This document shows, in pieces, positions 7,459 to 13,432 of a stretch of DNA of 17,660 bases. The stretch is taken from the NCBI GenBank assembly GCA_019323195.1, contig JAHWHQ010000116.1, forward strand, positions 1 through 17,660. Reading direction: 5' to 3'. The notes beneath the pieces were generated by a model. That model saw only the letters and a program-made list of their open reading frames with translations, was not told the origin of the DNA and searched no databases. Numbering within the stretch: the stretch's first letter is position 1; each line of letters begins with the position of its first letter. This stretch comes from Candidatus Woesearchaeota archaeon. Its GTDB lineage: Archaea > Nanobdellota > Nanobdellia > Woesearchaeales > JACPBV01. The position numbers were made by a program, and so were the translations under genes.

Positions 7459-8273
7459 AATCCCAGCTCTGTTCTTGCTTTCTTAACCTCTTCCTCTGTA
7501 GGAATCCTGTAATGCCAGTTATTGTCATCCTCCATAAAAGAAACCCCCTTCCCTTTGACAGTATGCGCAATGATCACAACCGGCTTCTCATTATTCTCAG
7601 GAACGTTCTTCAGCGCCTCTATGATGGCGCTTAAGTCATGCCCGTCAACCTCGTGACAGCTCCACCCAAACGACTCCCATTTCTGCTTTAGGGGCTCAAG
7701 AGCCAGGATCTCCCTGCTTCTTCCTGTAGCCTGCCATTTGTTATAGTCTATTATTCCAATGACATTCCCCAATTTTTTTGAAGAGGCCAGCATTGCCGCC
7801 TCCCAGACAGACCCCTCATTGCACTCCCCGTCGCTCATAAGTACAAAAACCCTTAAGCTATTTTTTTTAAGCCTTCCTGTAAGAGCCATGCCGACCCCTA
7901 TAGGCAGCCCGTGCCCCAAAGAGCCTGTAGCAACCTCGATGCCCGGCATGTAGGGCCCTGGATGCTCTGCAAGGCAGCTCCCGTTTTTTGCATAGCTTTC
8001 AAGGTCTTCCAACGGAAAGAATCCCTTATAGGCAAGTACTGCATAAAGTGCTGATGCTGCATGGCCCTTGCTCAGTATAAACCTGTCCCTGTTTGGATAA
8101 TCCGAATTGCCGGGATCAACAGACAGGATATCAAAATAAAGTGCTGTCAGGATGTCAACACAAGAAAGCGCAGAGCCAAGATGGGGTGCCTTACCATTGT
8201 ATGACATCTCAACAATCTTCCCCCTTATCTGGTTGGTAAGTTTCTTCAGCTCTGCAATTCCCAGGCCGTTCAT
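7455..8273 (-). CDS. Transketolase, N-terminal (thiamine diphosphate-binding) subunit
   Basis: A 272-residue protein equal to the TPP-binding domain of transketolase. The thiamine diphosphate/Mg motif runs from SDGECNEG (D148, E150) to DYN (N178), the usual spacing of about 30 residues; the first Gly of the common GDG is Ser here. FILSKGHAASALYAVL, TGSLGHGLPIGVGMA and VKGKGVSFMED are other family blocks. It needs the C-terminal half encoded immediately downstream (ATGA overlap at 7455-7458), and its own start overlaps the SDR stop by ATGA. The substrates of this particular enzyme are unknown; xylulose 5-phosphate or fructose 6-phosphate as ketol donor would be normal. Confidence 0.88.
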   Translation of the reverse strand: MNGLGIAELKKLTNQIRGKIVEMSYNGKAPHLGSALSCVDILTALYFDILSVDPGNSDYPNRDRFILSKGHAASALYAVLAYKGFFPLEDLESYAKNGSCLAEHPGPYMPGIEVATGSLGHGLPIGVGMALTGRLKKNSLRVFVLMSDGECNEGSVWEAAMLASSKKLGNVIGIIDYNKWQATGRSREILALEPLKQKWESFGWSCHEVDGHDLSAIIEALKNVPENNEKPVVIIAHTVKGKGVSFMEDDNNWHYRIPTEEEVKKARTELGL

Positions 8274-9259
8274 TTTAGGTTTATCTCTTTCATCCTTTTG
8301 ATATTATAATAAAGAGGGTTCTCCAGGCCATCGACGATAAGCCCCTTATTATATGCATCGACAAGGCTTCTGACAGCATCCTCAATGCTGTACCTGCATT
8401 CAAACCCAAGAGCCCTTTTCATCTTCTCTGTGCTTACATGATATGACCTTGGGTCATTGCTGGGAGTGACCTCAAACCCGATAGAATCATCCCCTATTGT
8501 TTTCTTCACTATCTCTGCGATCTCCCTTATTGTCTTATTGGCATAAGAGACATTAAATGCATGCCCATGGATCTTTTCCTTAGGCAGCTCAAGCATCAGC
8601 TCATAAAACCTTACCATATCCTTTATGTTAAGGGCAGGCCTCATCTGCGAGCCTCCAAAGATCTTTATCTTCTTATTGATTAAGGCATTAATAGTAAGGA
8701 TATTGACAGAAAGGTCAAGCCTAAGCCTGGGGGAATAGCCGCATAATGTAGCCGGCCTTACAAAAACATAGCTCATATCCCCCACATCAGTATCCTGCAG
8801 AAGCCTCTCGCATTCGATCTTGTATTTGGCATAATCTGTTATAGGCTCTGCCTCAGTATCCTCGGTAACATCCATGCCTATTGGCTTCACCCCGTACTGG
8901 CTTGTAGAGCTTGCAACAATAAGCCTCTTGACAGAATTAAGCCTGCATGCATCTATGACATTCCTGAAGGCGTCAAAATTGATAGATTTTCCAAGTTCAG
9001 GATTGAGGTCAAAGCTGGGGTCATTGGATATGCATGCAAGATGTATAAAAGCGTCTGCGCCCTTAGAAGACCCTATCAGTTTATTTCTGTCCCGTATGTC
9101 CCCTTTTATCTGCTTTAGGTTGGGGTGCGGCCTAAGTACATCGCCGTAGATAAACAGGTCATAGGCAATGATCTTATGCCCTTTTTCCAGAAGAGCAGGT
9201 ACAAGAAGGCTTCCTGCATAGCCTGCTCCTCCTGTTATAAATACAGTCTCAAAATTCAT
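8270..9259 (-). CDS. Extended SDR: NAD-dependent sugar-nucleotide epimerase/dehydratase
   Basis: About 329 residues, first gene of the six-gene coupled operon. The Rossmann loop is TGGAGYAG (residues 9-16), the strand-2 acid is in YDLF, and the catalytic pair is Y143/K147 in YAKYK, preceded by SSTSQYG. FGGSQMRPALNIKDM and SNDPRSYHV are typical of UDP/dTDP/GDP-sugar epimerases and dehydratases. The exact sugar is not assignable. ATG 9259 is chosen because a GGAG Shine-Dalgarno lies about 6 bases upstream and the Rossmann strand starts the protein; the longer open frame begins with GTG at 9313 and would add 18 residues unlike the family. The stop overlaps the transketolase N-subunit start. The upstream inverted repeat at 9288-9308 may regulate the operon. 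Confidence 0.8.
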   Translation of the reverse strand: MNFETVFITGGAGYAGSLLVPALLEKGHKIIAYDLFIYGDVLRPHPNLKQIKGDIRDRNKLIGSSKGADAFIHLACISNDPSFDLNPELGKSINFDAFRNVIDACRLNSVKRLIVASSTSQYGVKPIGMDVTEDTEAEPITDYAKYKIECERLLQDTDVGDMSYVFVRPATLCGYSPRLRLDLSVNILTINALINKKIKIFGGSQMRPALNIKDMVRFYELMLELPKEKIHGHAFNVSYANKTIREIAEIVKKTIGDDSIGFEVTPSNDPRSYHVSTEKMKRALGFECRYSIEDAVRSLVDAYNKGLIVDGLENPLYYNIKRMKEINLK

Positions 9260-9352
9260 GTTACTCTCCAGATAAGGGTTTATGAAAAGTAAAAACATAT
9301 CTTTTACTAGCACCCTATAAAGTCCGATCTCCCTTTTGGGTAATATGCAGGC
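9260..9352. other. Gap between EtfA stop and the SDR operon, probable promoter region
   Basis: 93 bases without a gene. It holds the GGAG ribosome-binding site in front of 9259 and the 21-base inverted repeat. It should also hold the promoter of the six-gene operon unless that operon is read through from etfBA. No clear TATA box at the 30-base spacing is seen, so read-through or a longer leader is possible. Confidence 0.4.
9288..9308. repeat. Inverted repeat upstream of the six-gene operon (possible operator)
   Basis: Perfect 7-base arms AGTAAAA and TTTTACT flank a 7-base spacer, 29-49 bases upstream of the SDR start codon. Read leftward, the spacer region also contains a poor TATA-like sequence (GATATG). 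The position, over or next to where a promoter should be, suggests a regulator site, but such A/T-rich repeats also arise by chance. Confidence 0.35.
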
Positions 9353-10513
9353 CTAACCTTTTCTTAGTTCCTGAATCATCTCAGGGACAACCTTAAACAA
9401 GTCATCTGCAATGCCGTAATCAGCTACCTGGAATATCGGGGCGCCTGAATCCCTGTTTACTGCTATGATTAAATCAGAATTCTGCATGCCTGCCTGATGC
9501 TGTATGGCGCCTGAAATGCCTATCGCGATATATAACCTTGGCCTTACTGTCTTGCCGGTCTGGCCAACCTGGTGGTCTTTTTCCACCCATCCCGAGTCAA
9601 CAGCTGCCCTTGAGGCTCCAACCTCTGCATTGAGCAGTTTGGCAAGCTCTTCTATCAACTTAAAGTTATCTTTATTTCCCAGACCCCTTCCCCCGGATAC
9701 AATGATCTCAGCTTCTTCGAGGTTAACCTTTTTTTTGGCCTTTTTTATCACTTCAATGACCTTAACAAACCTGTCTTTTTCTGAGATGCCAGGATCTGCA
9801 TTGACTACATCCCCTTTTCTACTGTCATCCCTCTCGTTCATCTTCATTACACCAGGCCTTACTGTTGACATCTGTGGCCTGTGCTTTTTGCATATGATCT
9901 GCGCCATCAGGTTGCCTCCAAAAGCAGGCCTTGTCTGCAACAGCAGGCCATCTTCGGTTATGTCCAATCCGGTACAATCAGCTGTTAACCCTGTATTTAT
10001 CCTTTGCGCAATCCTGGGAGCCAAATCCCTTCCAATATGCGTTGCCCCATAGATAACTATCTGTGGCTTGGTCTTTTCTATATGGGCTGAAAGGACTTTT
10101 GTGTATAAGTCTGTCTGATAATTCTTTAATAGTGGGGACTGGAGCAGATAAACCTTGTCAGCTCCGTAAGCTATCAGCTCTTTGCTTAATCCTTCATCCT
10201 TGTCGGTTAATAATGCTACAGCTGTTTGGGCATTTAATTTTTCCGCAAGTTCTTTTGCCTTTCCAATAAGCTCAAAAACAACCCTTGCTATCCTGCCATC
10301 CCTTTGCTCTGCAAATACCAGGACATCTTCTGTGGCCTTTTTCTTTACCTCTTTTTTTTCCTCTTTGAGGACTTCTAAATAGCCATTGTCAATCGCCTGC
10401 TGGACCTCAGGCATATCAGGTATGTCTTCAAAATCATTTCCCCGAATTAATACTATACCCCCTAGATTAAGCTGCGTTTCCGGGCAGTTCATAGAGATTT
10501 TAACCTTTACCAT
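9353..10513 (-). CDS. etfA: Electron transfer flavoprotein alpha subunit with N-terminal extension
   Basis: A 386-residue EtfA. The C-terminal FAD-binding domain is clear: SGGRGLG (about 273-279), VGASRAAVDSGW (298-309), VGQTGKTVRP and GISGAIQHQAGM (to 343), then NRDSGAPIFQVADYG. The usual alpha-subunit fold begins near residue 63 (DVLVFAEQ). Ahead of it is an extra segment of about 60 residues containing one Cys and ending in a Lys/Glu-rich linker (EEKKEVKKK). It has no CxxC pairs, so it is not the ferredoxin-like domain found on some bifurcating EtfA proteins. ATG 10513 overlaps the EtfB stop by one base (TGATG), fixing the start and implying translational coupling; the open frame to 10564 lies inside etfB. 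EtfAB carries electrons for the acyl-CoA dehydrogenase encoded upstream. Confidence 0.88.
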   Translation of the reverse strand: MVKVKISMNCPETQLNLGGIVLIRGNDFEDIPDMPEVQQAIDNGYLEVLKEEKKEVKKKATEDVLVFAEQRDGRIARVVFELIGKAKELAEKLNAQTAVALLTDKDEGLSKELIAYGADKVYLLQSPLLKNYQTDLYTKVLSAHIEKTKPQIVIYGATHIGRDLAPRIAQRINTGLTADCTGLDITEDGLLLQTRPAFGGNLMAQIICKKHRPQMSTVRPGVMKMNERDDSRKGDVVNADPGISEKDRFVKVIEVIKKAKKKVNLEEAEIIVSGGRGLGNKDNFKLIEELAKLLNAEVGASRAAVDSGWVEKDHQVGQTGKTVRPRLYIAIGISGAIQHQAGMQNSDLIIAVNRDSGAPIFQVADYGIADDLFKVVPEMIQELRKG

Positions 10514-11307
10514 CAGAATGCACCTACAAGCTCTTTTTCCTTCAGGATAGAGACAACCTTGCATGCAACCTCTTTTGCTGATCCTTTTAAGAGCTGCCCG
10601 CCTCCTTTCGGAGAGGGGGTAAATGATTTTTTTACAGAGGTAGGGGAGTTTAACAGGCCTATCTTTGACTTATTTACCTTAGCAGCGTCTGCGCTAAGCA
10701 CCTTGACATCCTTATTCCTGTAAGCATCCCTTATCCCTTTAAGAGAAGGATACTTCATTTCATTGATATCTGAAATGCAGGTGATTAGGCAAGGTAGCTT
10801 AGACTCGATGACCTCATAGCCTTCCTCCATCTGCCTTTCTGCTTTTACCTTATCCTTTTCAAGAGTGATATTCTGGGCATAGGTTATCTGGGGAACCTTC
10901 AAAAATTCGGCTACCTGGGGGCCAACCTGGGCAGTATCGCCGTCAATTGCCTGCCTGCCAAAAAGCAGAAGGTCATAGTTTCCTATAGATTTTATCGCCC
11001 CGCCTATAGCGTTAGCAGTCGCCCATGTGTCTGAGCCGGCAAATGCCCGGTCGCATAATAAGATGGCTTCGTCTGCTCCTAAAGCCAATGCTTCCCTTAA
11101 TACCTCTTCTGCCTGCGGCGGACCCATAGAAAGGGCAGTTAGCTTTCCTTTATGCTTATCCCTTATCTTAACAGCTTCTATAAGGGCATGCTTATCATCA
11201 GGATTCATGATTGAAGGGACGCCTTCCCTCACCAGGGTCCCTGTTCTTTGGTCTATCTTAACCTCGTTGGTGTCAGGTACCTGTTTTATGCAGACTATAA
11301 TGTTCAT
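10513..11307 (-). CDS. etfB: Electron transfer flavoprotein beta subunit
   Basis: A 264-residue EtfB starting MNIIVCIKQVPDT, the family's usual N terminus. SMGPPQAEEVLREALALGAD and FGRQAIDGDTAQVGP (117-130) are conserved blocks. From memory, the DGDTAQVGP form is the one found in anaerobes' Etf proteins, including electron-bifurcating ones, whereas mitochondrial-type EtfB has a different sequence there. The C terminus has FTPSPKGGGQLLKG, matching the family's conserved tail. ATG 11307 is chosen by homology and because a TATA box lies 31 bases upstream; the frame opens to 11382 but those residues look non-coding. With EtfA it forms the soluble heterodimer that binds FAD and a second nucleotide or FAD. 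It is probably regulated from the promoter region at 11308-11433. Confidence 0.9.
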   Translation of the reverse strand: MNIIVCIKQVPDTNEVKIDQRTGTLVREGVPSIMNPDDKHALIEAVKIRDKHKGKLTALSMGPPQAEEVLREALALGADEAILLCDRAFAGSDTWATANAIGGAIKSIGNYDLLLFGRQAIDGDTAQVGPQVAEFLKVPQITYAQNITLEKDKVKAERQMEEGYEVIESKLPCLITCISDINEMKYPSLKGIRDAYRNKDVKVLSADAAKVNKSKIGLLNSPTSVKKSFTPSPKGGGQLLKGSAKEVACKVVSILKEKELVGAF

Positions 11308-11332
11308 TTTAAGATTATTTTCCTTGAGCAAT

Positions 11333-11343
11333 CTTTTATATTT
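11333..11343 (-). promoter_or_regulatory. TATA box for the etfB-etfA operon
   Basis: Read leftward this is AAATATAAAAG, preceded by AACTA as possible BRE. Its centre is about 31 bases from the EtfB ATG at 11307, the same geometry as at 2580, 12588 and 15241, and predicts a leader of only a few bases. Confidence 0.65.
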
Positions 11344-11401
11344 TAGTTGTGCACCAAACACATCATATGTCGGGGTGGGCACATCAACTTTAGTTGTGTA
11401 C
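11342..11401. repeat. Pair of direct repeats upstream of etfB (possible operator)
   Basis: The 13-mers at 11342-11354 (TTTAGTTGTGCAC) and 11389-11401 (TTTAGTTGTGTAC) differ at one base and start 47 bases apart. The first abuts the etfB TATA/BRE. The second sits within an inverted repeat CAACT-TT-AGTTG at 11385-11396. Two near-identical sites at a promoter suggest a transcription factor, unproven. Confidence 0.4.
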
Positions 11402-11415
11402 TAGTGGGGAGGATA

Positions 11416-11445
11416 AGAGTTTTTAAGCGAAGCTTAAAAACCTCT
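11416..11445. terminator. Hairpin over the acyl-CoA dehydrogenase stop codon
   Basis: A perfect 10-base inverted repeat (GTTTTTAAGC at 11419-11428, GCTTAAAAAC at 11432-11441, 3-base loop) extends to 13 paired bases with one bulge. Read leftward it includes the TAA stop of the dehydrogenase gene. No U-run follows it directly, so it may be an mRNA 3' stability or processing element and not a classic terminator. Confidence 0.4.
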
Positions 11446-12588
11446 GCCTAATAATTCTGCTGCTATCACTAGTCTCTGGATTTCACTTGTTCCCTCGTAT
11501 ATTTCGGTAATCTTGGCATCCCTGTAAAACCTCTCAAGAGGGTAGTCTTTTGTGTAACCATAGCCGCCGTGGATCTGCAACGCTTTTCTTGTAACCTCCA
11601 TGGCAACGTCTGAGCCGTAGAGCTTGGCCATAGCAGCCTCTCTGACATACCTTCTTCCCTTGTCTTTGGTGTCTGCCGCCCTGTAGCATAAAAGCCTTGC
11701 AGCATCTATCCTTGTGGCCATATCTGCCAGCATGAACTGAAGGGCCTGGAACTTATGAAGCTTTCTTCCGAACTGCTCCCTTTCCTGGACATATTTCAAT
11801 GCCTCGTTGAAAGCAGCCTGGGCAATGCCAACTCCCTGGACGCCGATGCCTATCCTTCCTGAATTGAAGACGCTCATGGCAATCTTAAAGCCTTCCCCTT
11901 CTACACCTCCAATAAGGTTTTCCTTTGGAATGATCATATCGCTAAAAACCAGCTCCTGGGTGTTTGAGCCTCTTAGGCCTAATTTATCCTCTTTCTTGCC
12001 AAGGCTGAAGCCTTTGGCTTTTTTTGTCTCAACAGCAAATATGCTTAAGCCATGATGCCTCTTGCCCTTGTCAGTCGTGGCAACTATATTAATAAGGTCG
12101 GCTGTTCCGCCGTTGGTGATAAATACCTTATTTCCGTTGATTATATAATCATCCTTATCCCTTACTGCTGTTGTCTGGACATTGACAGCATCGCTTCCCG
12201 CATTAGGCTCTGTAAGGGCAAATGCGCCAAGATACTCTCCAGAGGCTAATTTCGGAAGGAACCTTTTTTTCTGGTCTTCAGTGCCAAAATTGACAATAGG
12301 GTGGCAGGCAAGGCTGGCATGAGCTCCCATTGTAACAGAGGTTGCACTACAGGCTCTGCTTACCTCCTCCATTATTATCGTCTGGGAAACATTGTCAAGC
12401 TCTGCCCCTCCATACTTCTGGGGAATGGTCATGCCCATAACACCTAATTCTGCTAATTTCCTTATCTGCTCTTCAGGGAATTTCTCTTCCTTGTCTGACT
12501 CCTCTGCATAGGGCTTTATCTCAGAGTCTGCAAACTCTGTAATCATCTTCTTTATTGCTAATTGTTCGGGTGTAAAGTCGAAATTCAT
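11434..12588 (-). CDS. Acyl-CoA dehydrogenase (butyryl/short-chain type)
   Basis: A 384-residue flavoprotein of ordinary length for soluble short/medium-chain acyl-CoA dehydrogenases. Blocks: N-terminal helical domain (FTPEQLAIKKMITEFADSEI); FAD-contacting FALTEPNAGSDA and NGNKVFITNGG; GLRGSNTQEL; the REQFGRKLHKFQ signature; QIHGGYGYTKDYPLERFYRD; and the catalytic base in EIYEGTSEIQR (E365), the position used by butyryl/medium-chain enzymes. It converts acyl-CoA to 2-enoyl-CoA, or the reverse in fermenters, with EtfAB as redox partner; etfBA lies just downstream on the same strand. It has its own TATA box 30 bases upstream of the ATG and diverges from the ribosomal protein S2 gene. Chain-length preference is not readable with confidence. 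CaiA-like or acyl-CoA synthesis roles are possible. Confidence 0.88.
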   Translation of the reverse strand: MNFDFTPEQLAIKKMITEFADSEIKPYAEESDKEEKFPEEQIRKLAELGVMGMTIPQKYGGAELDNVSQTIIMEEVSRACSATSVTMGAHASLACHPIVNFGTEDQKKRFLPKLASGEYLGAFALTEPNAGSDAVNVQTTAVRDKDDYIINGNKVFITNGGTADLINIVATTDKGKRHHGLSIFAVETKKAKGFSLGKKEDKLGLRGSNTQELVFSDMIIPKENLIGGVEGEGFKIAMSVFNSGRIGIGVQGVGIAQAAFNEALKYVQEREQFGRKLHKFQALQFMLADMATRIDAARLLCYRAADTKDKGRRYVREAAMAKLYGSDVAMEVTRKALQIHGGYGYTKDYPLERFYRDAKITEIYEGTSEIQRLVIAAELLGRGF

Positions 12589-12612
12589 GACAATATAGGG
12601 GAATTTTTGGCT

Positions 12613-12622
12613 GTTTATAAAG
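12613..12622 (-). promoter_or_regulatory. TATA box for the acyl-CoA dehydrogenase gene
   Basis: Read leftward CTTTATAAAC, centred about 30 bases before the ATG at 12588. No Shine-Dalgarno is seen before that ATG, so a leaderless or near-leaderless mRNA is likely. The shared 13-mer at 12629-12641 lies immediately upstream, where BRE or an activator site would be. Confidence 0.62.
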
Positions 12623-12628
12623 ATTACT

Positions 12629-12725
12629 TTTGTTTTAACTCCTCCACCTTTCCATAAGCTTTTTAAATAGGGATATAATCCTGTACCCTAATACCTGGGT
12701 TTTAACTGGCTAGAGTTAAAACAAA
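12629..12725. repeat. Shared 13-mer upstream of both divergent promoters, one copy in an inverted repeat
   Basis: GAGTTAAAACAAA occurs at 12713-12725 facing the S2 gene and, on the other strand, at 12629-12641 facing the acyl-CoA dehydrogenase gene: identical 13 of 13, each just upstream of the TATA box it faces. A further inverted copy of the core (GTTTTAACT, 12699-12707) pairs with AGTTAAAAC at 12714-12722 across a 6-base spacer. Candidate binding site for a regulator, or an unusually strong shared BRE-type element. Confidence 0.5.
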
Positions 12726-12736
12726 TATGTGCTTAG

Positions 12737-12747
12737 GTTATAAAAAA
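12737..12747 (+). promoter_or_regulatory. TATA box for ribosomal protein S2
   Basis: GTTATAAAAAA, centred near 12742. It is only about 22 bases from the first ATG (12764) but about 37 from the second (12779). Transcription should start around 12768, so the first ATG would not be on the message; this favours 12779 as the start. Confidence 0.58.
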
Positions 12748-12778
12748 GCGCAGTGTTGATTTAATGGAGGAAAAGAAA

Positions 12779-13381
12779 ATGGAAGAACAGCAGCAGTTTT
12801 TAGTTCCGCAGGACCAATACCTGAAATCAGGGATACACATAGGGACCAAATTCAAGACAAGATACATGGAACAGTTTATCTACAAGACAAGGCCTGACGG
12901 ATTGAGCATCCTGAACCTGAGCAAGATAGATGAGAGGATAAGGATTGCGGCTAATTTTCTTTCCCAGTATGCCCCTGAAGACATCATGGTTGCCAGCAGA
13001 AGGGAGAATGCATGGAAATCTGTAAAGGCTTTCGGCAAAGCAACAGGGATTAAGGTCATAACAGGGAGGTATCCTCCTGGGATGCTGACCAACCCTTCAC
13101 TTGAGATTTACAATGAGTCAAGGCTTTTGCTTGCGACAGACTCCTGGCCGGACAGAAATGCAATAATTGACGCTAATAAGGTAGGCATCCCTGTTGTTTC
13201 ATTATGCGATACAAACAACCAGTCAAACAACATAGACCTGGTTGTGCCATGCAACAACAAAGGAAAGAAAAGCTTAGGTTTATTCTTTTATATCCTTGCC
13301 AGAGAGTACCTTAAAAAGAGAGGAATAATAAAGAAAGACAGCGAATTCAAGGAAAACATTGAGGATTTTACTGAGGAATAA
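12779..13381 (+). CDS. rps2: 30S ribosomal protein S2 (uS2), archaeal type
   Basis: A protein of about 200 residues matching archaeal/eukaryotic-type uS2: LKSGIHIGTKFKTRYMEQFIYKTRPDGLSILNL near the N terminus, IMVASRRENAWKSVKAFGKATG, then the highly typical GRYPPGMLTNP and DTNNQSNNIDLVVPCNNKGKKSLGLFFYILAREYL. It binds the small ribosomal subunit at the head-body junction. I choose ATG 12779: GGAGG at 12766-12770 is 8 bases upstream and the TATA spacing fits, whereas the ATG at 12764 (five extra residues) would lie before the predicted transcription start. This is the strongest taxonomic marker in the window. The usual archaeal neighbours of S2 (eno, rpoN/K, S9, L13) are absent here. It is followed at once by a terminator-like hairpin and T-runs. 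Confidence 0.93.
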   Translation: MEEQQQFLVPQDQYLKSGIHIGTKFKTRYMEQFIYKTRPDGLSILNLSKIDERIRIAANFLSQYAPEDIMVASRRENAWKSVKAFGKATGIKVITGRYPPGMLTNPSLEIYNESRLLLATDSWPDRNAIIDANKVGIPVVSLCDTNNQSNNIDLVVPCNNKGKKSLGLFFYILAREYLKKRGIIKKDSEFKENIEDFTEE

Positions 13382-13405
13382 TCCTCAAACCCTTTTTTTA
13401 TTTTT
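13372..13405 (+). terminator. Hairpin and T-runs after ribosomal protein S2
   Basis: TGAGGA (13372-13377) and TCCTCA (13382-13387) form a 6-base stem with an ATAA loop spanning the S2 stop codon, followed by T7 (13393-13399) and T5 (13401-13405). Archaea terminate on U-runs, so this should end the S2 transcript. It also lies in the 51-base convergent gap before the gpsA stop. Confidence 0.65.
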
Positions 13406-13432
13406 AACAATAAAAGAGCACTATTGGTTTTT

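Noticed and set aside
6529..8273. 1-deoxy-xylulose-5-phosphate synthase or pyruvate dehydrogenase E1 instead of transketolase
   Set aside because: The N half has transketolase blocks (SKGHAASALYAVL, GSLGHGLPIGVGMA) and the split into about 270 and 310 residues is the usual archaeal transketolase form; DXS is a single chain of about 620 residues.
9504..10052. Rightward 182-codon open frame
   Set aside because: Antisense to EtfA, whose FAD motifs are clear. No motif, promoter or ribosome-binding site supports it.
9353..10513. Ferredoxin domain at the EtfA N terminus
   Set aside because: Only one Cys is present in the extension and there are no CxxC pairs, so no Fe-S cluster site is supported.
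10600..10625. CTCC-GAAA-GGAG hairpin in the 3' part of etfB, like some dispersed palindromic repeats
   Set aside because: It encodes PSPKGGG, which matches the normal conserved EtfB tail, and no second copy was seen, so it is ordinary coding sequence.
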